A stretch of 10,722 bases of DNA from positions 43,302-54,023 of the forward strand of contig DBXP01000014.1 of the NCBI GenBank assembly GCA_002309575.1, read 5' to 3'. This document shows positions 6,319 to 10,722 of this stretch, piece after piece. The notes under the pieces were generated by a model. That model was not told where the DNA came from. It did no database searches and saw only the letters and a program-made list of their open reading frames with translations. The stretch's first letter is position 1. Every line of letters starts with the position of its first letter. The position numbers and the translations under genes were made by a program. Source of the stretch: a bacterium UBP6_UBA1209. Its GTDB lineage: Bacteria; UBP6; UBA1177.

Positions 6319-8154
6319 TCAGCAGACGCCGATCGAGTGCATATAATCGCGAAGAACGACGACGAAACGCCTCATTTCCTCAGGTTTGATGTCGCCCATG
6401 TTGGCGATACGGAATGTGTCGATGTTGCCGAGTTTGCCGGGATAGATCGTGAATCCGAACGAGCGGGCGTAGTCGTGCAGGCCGTTGAAGCTGAATTTCG
6501 GATTTTCAGGGAAAAGGACCGCGGTGATGAAACGGCTCTGGTTTTCTTCCTTTACAAGCATTTTCAAGCCGATTTCCTTAAGTCCGGCGACAAAAATTTT
6601 CCAGCATTCGCTGAATCTTTCAAAACGCTTTTCAACTGTTTCGTTTTTGGTTTCGATTATCGCCTGACGCAGCGCGTAGAATGTCTGGACCGGCGGAGTG
6701 AAGCGGGTCTGTTTGGTTTTTTTGAAATACTGGTACTGGTCGTAGAGGTTGAAATAGTAGTTGCGCATCGGCCACTCTTTCTGCTTCATAAGTTCCGAGA
6801 ACCTGCATACGACAAAGCCGATCCCTGCCATTCCGCCGATGTGTTTGTTTGATGTGCTCGTCGCGAAGTCGATATCGAGTTTGTCAAGGTCGATCGGCAT
6901 TCCGCCGTATGCGCTCACGATGTCGCAGAGTGTCGTCATGCCGTATTTTTTCGCCATCGGGCAGATTTTGTCGAGCGGGTTGAGAAGACCTGTCGTCGTT
7001 TCGTGGTAGACGACTGCAAAAGTCGTATATTTTTTAGACTGCATCTGCTTTTCAAGCGCTTCAAGGTCGATAGGTTCGTATGTCGATGACTTGAAAACGT
7101 CGGTGTCGATGTTGTAGATCTTCGCGATTTTCGCGAGCCTTTCGCCGTAAGAGCCGTTGTCGACGACAAGAAGTTTTCCTTCCGGCGGAACGCAGCTTGA
7201 GATCATTGCCTCGTCCGCGCCTGTTCCGGAGCAGCCGAACATGACCGTTACATAATTTTTGGTATCGGCGCAGACTTCGGTAAGGCCTATCGATACTTCT
7301 TCCATGAGGTTGCCGAATTCAAGTTCGCGCGGGCAGATGTCGGCTACGACCTGAGCGTATTTCACGCTGTCTGTCGTTGTCGAAGGCCCCGGATTCAAAA
7401 GGACTTCACGGCGGATATCGCGGAGTGATTCGTTCTCTTTTATCCTCGGATAAATCAGTTTTTCGGCGCGTTCGAGCATCGCCTCGTCGTCGATTTCGGT
7501 CCACGCGTAGTATTCGATCCTGCGGACAAAAACCGGTTCTTCCTTTGCGACGCGGCAGAAAACCGTTTCGTAGTCGATTTTCGCGTTTTCGGCGCGCGTT
7601 CTCTCATAAAAAGCGACCATTTTGTCGAGGAAGGATTTCGTTATTTTGGAAATTCCTACAAGTTCGCCCGCAAGGTTTTTCACGCTGACCTTGTCTTTGG
7701 TGACGTTGCAGAGAACGCCGGAACTGTCTGTTTCGAGATAGACTTCGTCGTCGCTGTTTGTCTTTCCGCTTGCGAGAATGAGGTTTTTCCGCATGTCGTT
7801 GTCAAGGACGAAAAGGCCGATCGAATCGTAAAGCAGATCGCTTTCAAGCAGGAAAAACGAATCCCTGACGAAAGGTGCGCAGACTTCGAGCGTTCCCATG
7901 CTGCTCGTGTTTTCGTAATTGTCGTTGCGGACGGTTTTTATGCACGGATATTTTTTCGCGAGTTCGTCGTAATATTCCGAGCAGTGGCCTGTTCCGATGA
8001 TGATTTCCTCGACTCCGGCCGCGATGAGTTTGCGCACCGAGCGTTCGACCATCGCCGTGCCGTCGATTTCGATAAAGCCTTTCGGCATTGCATGAGTCCT
8101 GTTTCCGAAGCGCGAGCCGAGTCCGCCTGCCATGATTACTGCCTGTTTAATCAT
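6319..8154 (-). CDS. pntC-aepZ: Bifunctional phosphonate cytidylyltransferase (PntC-type) / 2-aminoethylphosphonate transaminase fusion
   Basis: The protein is 611 aa. Residues 1 to about 240 are a nucleotidyltransferase of the sugar/choline-phosphate cytidylyltransferase (LicC-like) fold: MAGGLGSRFG (8-17), MPKGFIEIDG with Lys25, the acidic ESDLLYD (104-110), and WTEIDD (218-223). Residues about 248-608 are a class V aminotransferase of the PhnW family: LLNPGPSTTTDSVKYA, GCSGTGADEAMISS, YHETTTGLLNP, Asp411 in CDIVSAYGG, and the PLP lysine Lys437 in TSNKHIGG. The C-terminal half would aminate phosphonoacetaldehyde to AEP (donor usually alanine). The N-terminal half would make CMP-AEP from CTP. 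PntC-AEP transaminase fusions are known from bacterial phosphonate pathways, notably Treponema. It is the last gene of the operon; its ATG overlaps the previous stop by 8 bp (ATGATTAA), and GGAG lies 7 bp upstream. Nucleotide and phosphonate specificity are inferred. Confidence 0.9.
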   Translation of the reverse strand: MIKQAVIMAGGLGSRFGNRTHAMPKGFIEIDGTAMVERSVRKLIAAGVEEIIIGTGHCSEYYDELAKKYPCIKTVRNDNYENTSSMGTLEVCAPFVRDSFFLLESDLLYDSIGLFVLDNDMRKNLILASGKTNSDDEVYLETDSSGVLCNVTKDKVSVKNLAGELVGISKITKSFLDKMVAFYERTRAENAKIDYETVFCRVAKEEPVFVRRIEYYAWTEIDDEAMLERAEKLIYPRIKENESLRDIRREVLLNPGPSTTTDSVKYAQVVADICPRELEFGNLMEEVSIGLTEVCADTKNYVTVMFGCSGTGADEAMISSCVPPEGKLLVVDNGSYGERLAKIAKIYNIDTDVFKSSTYEPIDLEALEKQMQSKKYTTFAVVYHETTTGLLNPLDKICPMAKKYGMTTLCDIVSAYGGMPIDLDKLDIDFATSTSNKHIGGMAGIGFVVCRFSELMKQKEWPMRNYYFNLYDQYQYFKKTKQTRFTPPVQTFYALRQAIIETKNETVEKRFERFSECWKIFVAGLKEIGLKMLVKEENQSRFITAVLFPENPKFSFNGLHDYARSFGFTIYPGKLGNIDTFRIANMGDIKPEEMRRFVVVLRDYMHSIGVC

Positions 8155-9289
8155 TTAAAAACTCCATCAGTGCTTTTTTGTTTTCCTGCGGGGTCGATTT
8201 CGGTCTGCCGAGATCTTTTCTCGCCCCTTTTGCGACCCTGACCTCAACGAAAGTGAGGATATTCGAGCCGTCTGCAAACGATCCTGTGATTTCTTTTATC
8301 ACGTTTTCAAGTTCAGCCGCCGTTGAAACGGAGCATGTCTTTTCATATCCGCAGGCCTTGGCTATTGCCGGAAGATCGATCTGAAGCCCGACTGTGGGCT
8401 GGCCGCCTACTGAATCGTGCGCGCCGTTGTTCATGACGAAATGAACGAGATTTTTCGGTTTGCGCGTTCCGATCGTCGCCATTCCGCCCATCTGCATTAT
8501 CGCCGCACCGTCGCCGTCAATGCAGAAAACAGGCCTGTCTGGCTTCTGCATCGCAACGGAAAGGGCTATCTGGCTTGCGTGCCCCATGCTTCCGACTGTG
8601 AGAAAATCCTTTTCGTGCTTCATTCCGTGCTTTTCGCGGAGTTCGTAAAGTTCGCGGCTCGCCATGCCTGTAGTCGAGATGAAAGCAGTCTTCGGAGTCG
8701 CGGCAAGCATGATTTTTTCGATCGCCTCCTCGCGCTTCATTTCGGCTTCGACTGTGATGTTTTTCTGAAGTTTGTAGTCGTCGAAAGTCCCTTTTCTGAC
8801 AACAAGCGCGAATGGAGCGGAATTTGTTTTTATGCAGGAATAAGCCCTTTCCAGCTGAGCCGGAAGTGCGTTTTCGTCGTCAGTAAGGATTTCGTAGGGC
8901 ACTTTCATCGTTTCAAGCAGAGTGCATGTAACTTTTCCCTGCTTTACATGCTGCGGCTCGTCGTGAACGCCGGGTTCTCCGCGCCATCCGATGAGGATAA
9001 GAAGCGGCACCGAGTAGACATCTGGGTCGGCAAGCGAAAGGAGCGGGTTGATCATGTTTCCTTCGCCTGAATTCTGCATGTATATCAGCGGGATCTTTCC
9101 TGTCGCGAAGTGGTAGCCCGCGGCAAGGGCGGTTGCCGAACCTTCGTTCGCGCTTATGATGTGCTTTTCATCGGGTGCGTTGTCGGTTACATATGCACAG
9201 AAATTTTTAAGAAGCGAATCTGGGACACCTGCAAAAAAATCGGTGCCGTTTTTCATCAGCAGATCGTAAAAAATTGAAGGTCTTATCAT
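8147..9289 (-). CDS. aepY: Phosphonopyruvate decarboxylase
   Basis: The protein is 380 aa, the normal family length. This thiamine-diphosphate enzyme converts phosphonopyruvate to phosphonoacetaldehyde, the irreversible step that pulls the unfavourable PEP mutase reaction forward. The N-terminal Pyr domain has GVPDSLLKNF (21-30), the cofactor-activating Glu49 in SANEG, and NSGEGNMINPL (73-83). The GWRGEPGVHDEPQH segment (101-114) is typical of Ppd and sulfopyruvate decarboxylases. The C-terminal PP domain has the TPP/Mg signature GDGAAIMQMGG (259-269) followed by NNGAHDSVGGQPT (287-299). Sulfopyruvate decarboxylase is the closest alternative, but it is excluded in practice by the adjacent PEP mutase and AEP transaminase. 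The start at 9289 lies 8 bp after the upstream stop, with AGGTG overlapping that TAG, and the 3' end overlaps the fusion gene by 8 bp, so translational coupling is likely. Confidence 0.94.
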   Translation of the reverse strand: MIRPSIFYDLLMKNGTDFFAGVPDSLLKNFCAYVTDNAPDEKHIISANEGSATALAAGYHFATGKIPLIYMQNSGEGNMINPLLSLADPDVYSVPLLILIGWRGEPGVHDEPQHVKQGKVTCTLLETMKVPYEILTDDENALPAQLERAYSCIKTNSAPFALVVRKGTFDDYKLQKNITVEAEMKREEAIEKIMLAATPKTAFISTTGMASRELYELREKHGMKHEKDFLTVGSMGHASQIALSVAMQKPDRPVFCIDGDGAAIMQMGGMATIGTRKPKNLVHFVMNNGAHDSVGGQPTVGLQIDLPAIAKACGYEKTCSVSTAAELENVIKEITGSFADGSNILTFVEVRVAKGARKDLGRPKSTPQENKKALMEFLND

Positions 9290-9297
9290 TGTTTCAC

Positions 9298-10599
9298 CTA
9301 TTTTGTTCCAGGAATAAGTTCAAGGATCTCCTTTATCGGCATGCACATGTCGTTGACTTCGAGCGAACGTTCGGCCTCGAGGATCTTTTCGGCGCATCGG
9401 CGCATTGCCGGGTAGCTTGCGCGCAGCATGTGGTTTGCATAGATGATGATGTTCGCGCCCCATTCGCCGAGTTCGCTTTCGGTGAACTGGTTGTATGTAG
9501 TCGGAACGAGGACGATGGGGATGTTTTTGTATTCAGCACGGAATTTTTGGCAGAATTTCTTGATGTCCATGCCGCTTTTGTCCTTGGAATGGATCATTAT
9601 TCCGTCAGCTCCGGCGCGGACAGCCGCAAAAGCCTTTTTTATCGCCTCGTCGACACTGTATCCGGCGATGATTTCCTCGATCCTTGCGATGATCATGAAA
9701 TCCTTCGTGACCTGCGCCCTTTTGCCTGCGCTGATCTTCTCGCAGAACTCTTCTTCGGTCGCCAGGACCTGCTTCGCTTCGGTTCCGAAGAGGCTGTTTT
9801 TCTTGAGCCCTTTCTTGTCCTCGATGATTACAGCGCTCACGCCGTTGCGTTCAAGCGTGCGGACAGTGAAAACGAAGTGTTCCGGAATGCCGCCGGTATC
9901 GCCGTCGTAAATGATCGGTTTTGTCGTGCATTCGAGAATGTCGGTGAGCGACTGAAGACGCGTCGTGAGATCGACAGCCTCGATGTCAGGCTTGCCTTTT
10001 GAAGTCGAATCGGTGAGCGAAGACGACCACATTCCGTCAAACTGATGGATCCCGTCTTCTTTCGTGATCTGTGCATGTTCGGCGATAAGCCCCGAAAGCC
10101 CTGAGTGAGCCTCGAGAATGCGGACGACAGGTTTAGCTGCGATGAGACGGCGGAGCGTAGCGCGGCGGATGTCAGGAGTCGTGCCGATAGTTGAAGCGTT
10201 TTCTGCAAGCGCGGTCGAATTGATCCCTTTCGTGTACGGGATCTCCACGATTTCGCCGCCCCATTCCTTCATCACTTCAAAGCATTCCTCGCGGATCTTT
10301 GAAAGATAGTTGGTTTTCCAGTCATCGCCGTGGATCATGATGTCAGGCCTGTATTTCCTGAGGTTCGGCACATAGCTCCAGTCTTCCTGCGGAACGACTT
10401 TTGCAACGCCTTTGATGTTTTCGACGACCTGCCTGCGCTGTTCGTAAGTGAGGTAGGGGAGCCGTTTGTGGCTTACGATCGCGCTGTCAGTGAGCAGACC
10501 TATCGTGAGTTCACCGAGCTTTGCCCCTTCGCTTATGATGTTGATGATCCCGGGGTGGATGATGTCGCCTGTTATTCCGAGATAAACCGTTTTCACCAT
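9298..10599 (-). CDS. aepX: Phosphoenolpyruvate mutase with N-terminal cytidylyltransferase-like domain
   Basis: The protein is 433 aa from the ATG at 10599 (MVKTVYLGITGD). That start has AGGAG (minus strand, 10607-10611) 7 bp upstream. A start at 10671 would add 24 residues with no homology and would fall on the -35 element. It isomerises PEP to phosphonopyruvate, forming the C-P bond, the committed step of phosphonate biosynthesis. Residues 1 to about 135 resemble the CCT/nucleotidyltransferase superfamily (GDIIHPG, KRLPYLTYEQRR, HGDDWK, YTKGINST). The expected HxGH is HPGI here (His15 kept, second His replaced by Ile18). Residues about 140-433 are the isocitrate-lyase-type PEP mutase barrel: EAHSGLSG (163-170), YDGDTGG with Asp232 and Asp234, and the hallmark EDKKGLKKNS (260-269), followed by IARIEEII (304-311) and ADGIMIHSK. 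It is the first gene of the operon. Confidence 0.94.
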   Translation of the reverse strand: MVKTVYLGITGDIIHPGIINIISEGAKLGELTIGLLTDSAIVSHKRLPYLTYEQRRQVVENIKGVAKVVPQEDWSYVPNLRKYRPDIMIHGDDWKTNYLSKIREECFEVMKEWGGEIVEIPYTKGINSTALAENASTIGTTPDIRRATLRRLIAAKPVVRILEAHSGLSGLIAEHAQITKEDGIHQFDGMWSSSLTDSTSKGKPDIEAVDLTTRLQSLTDILECTTKPIIYDGDTGGIPEHFVFTVRTLERNGVSAVIIEDKKGLKKNSLFGTEAKQVLATEEEFCEKISAGKRAQVTKDFMIIARIEEIIAGYSVDEAIKKAFAAVRAGADGIMIHSKDKSGMDIKKFCQKFRAEYKNIPIVLVPTTYNQFTESELGEWGANIIIYANHMLRASYPAMRRCAEKILEAERSLEVNDMCMPIKEILELIPGTK

Positions 10600-10643
10600 G
10601 ATTTTTCTCCTATATAAATAATAAGAACTCAAGAACGCGCTGA

Positions 10644-10671
10644 ACTTTAAGGAAAAGCGGTGAAAAGGCAA
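10644..10671 (-). promoter_or_regulatory. Promoter of the phosphonate operon
   Basis: On the minus strand, TTGCCT (10671-10666), 16 bp, then TAAAGT (10649-10644). It has the same architecture as the three lipoprotein promoters, including CCTTAAA around the -10 as at gene 3. A start near 10637 gives a leader of about 38 nt before ATG 10599. The remaining 51 bases to the window edge (10672-10722) show no supportable feature. Confidence 0.62.
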
Positions 10672-10722
10672 GTTTTGCTGTTTGTTGCCTGATTTTGTCG
10701 TTTCGTCGTCACGTTATGCCGC

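Noticed and set aside
6298..6852. 184-codon open frame on the + strand over the 3' end of the fusion gene
   Set aside because: Antisense to the well-supported PntC-transaminase fusion, with no plausible domain; a codon-bias shadow.
8417..9070. 217-codon open frame on the + strand
   Set aside because: Lies wholly inside the phosphonopyruvate decarboxylase gene on the other strand, and its translation has no recognisable family features.
8147..9289. Sulfopyruvate decarboxylase or acetolactate synthase
   Set aside because: The 380-aa single-chain length and the PEP mutase and AEP transaminase neighbours fit phosphonopyruvate decarboxylase.
9274..10002. 242-codon open frame on the + strand
   Set aside because: Antisense to PEP mutase, whose catalytic motifs are intact; no ribosome site or domain supports it.
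10600..10671. Extended N-terminus for PEP mutase from an ATG at 10671
   Set aside because: It falls on the predicted -35, adds 24 residues without homology, and AGGAG sits properly before ATG 10599.

Overview
This window looks like chromosomal DNA of a Gram-negative bacterium. It has purine-rich Shine-Dalgarno sites (for example AAAGGAGGTGA before the third lipoprotein gene), lipoprotein signal peptides, and modular Asp/Ser/Gly/Thr-linked lipoproteins carrying DUF1566 domains. Such lipoproteins are typical of deltaproteobacterial/myxococcal-type and spirochaete-type genomes. The strong Shine-Dalgarno sites argue against a typical Bacteroidetes. No rRNA or other taxonomic marker is present, so the phylum is only a weak inference.

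Layout, left to right. (1) Positions 1-849 (+) are the C-terminal half of a 1-pyrroline-5-carboxylate dehydrogenase of the ALDH4/PruA type, ended by a strong terminator hairpin. (2) Positions 1050-6317 (+) hold three tandem paralogous lipoprotein genes. Each has its own promoter of the same form (TTGC.. -35, exactly 16 bp, TAAAAT -10), a similar leader, a near-identical signal peptide with Cys19, an acidic low-complexity linker, and EGF-like, DUF1566 and/or LamG-like modules. There are five DUF1566 units in total. The array ends with a second copy of the same terminator hairpin. (3) Positions 6319-10671 (-) are a compact three-gene phosphonate operon: PEP mutase (with an N-terminal cytidylyltransferase-like domain), phosphonopyruvate decarboxylase, and a fusion of a phosphonate cytidylyltransferase (PntC-type) to 2-aminoethylphosphonate transaminase. 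It converges on the lipoprotein array.

How the genes work together. The operon encodes PEP -> phosphonopyruvate -> phosphonoacetaldehyde -> 2-aminoethylphosphonate (AEP) -> CMP-AEP, which would feed AEP transfer onto a surface lipid or glycan. The final transferase is not in the window. The lipoproteins are predicted envelope proteins with adhesive or sugar-binding style modules. Any link between the lipoproteins and phosphonate decoration of the surface is speculation from adjacency, although the promoters of all four units share one architecture.

Most notable: the shared TTGC-N16-TAAA(A/G)T promoter at four independent transcription units; the reused terminator hairpin; a composite palindromic repeat between lipoprotein genes 2 and 3; in-frame 27-bp and 21-bp tandem repeats in the linkers; an undescribed duplicated Cys-rich module in lipoprotein 1; and a PEP mutase whose fused cytidylyltransferase-like domain has HPGI in place of HxGH while a separate PntC domain is encoded in the same operon.
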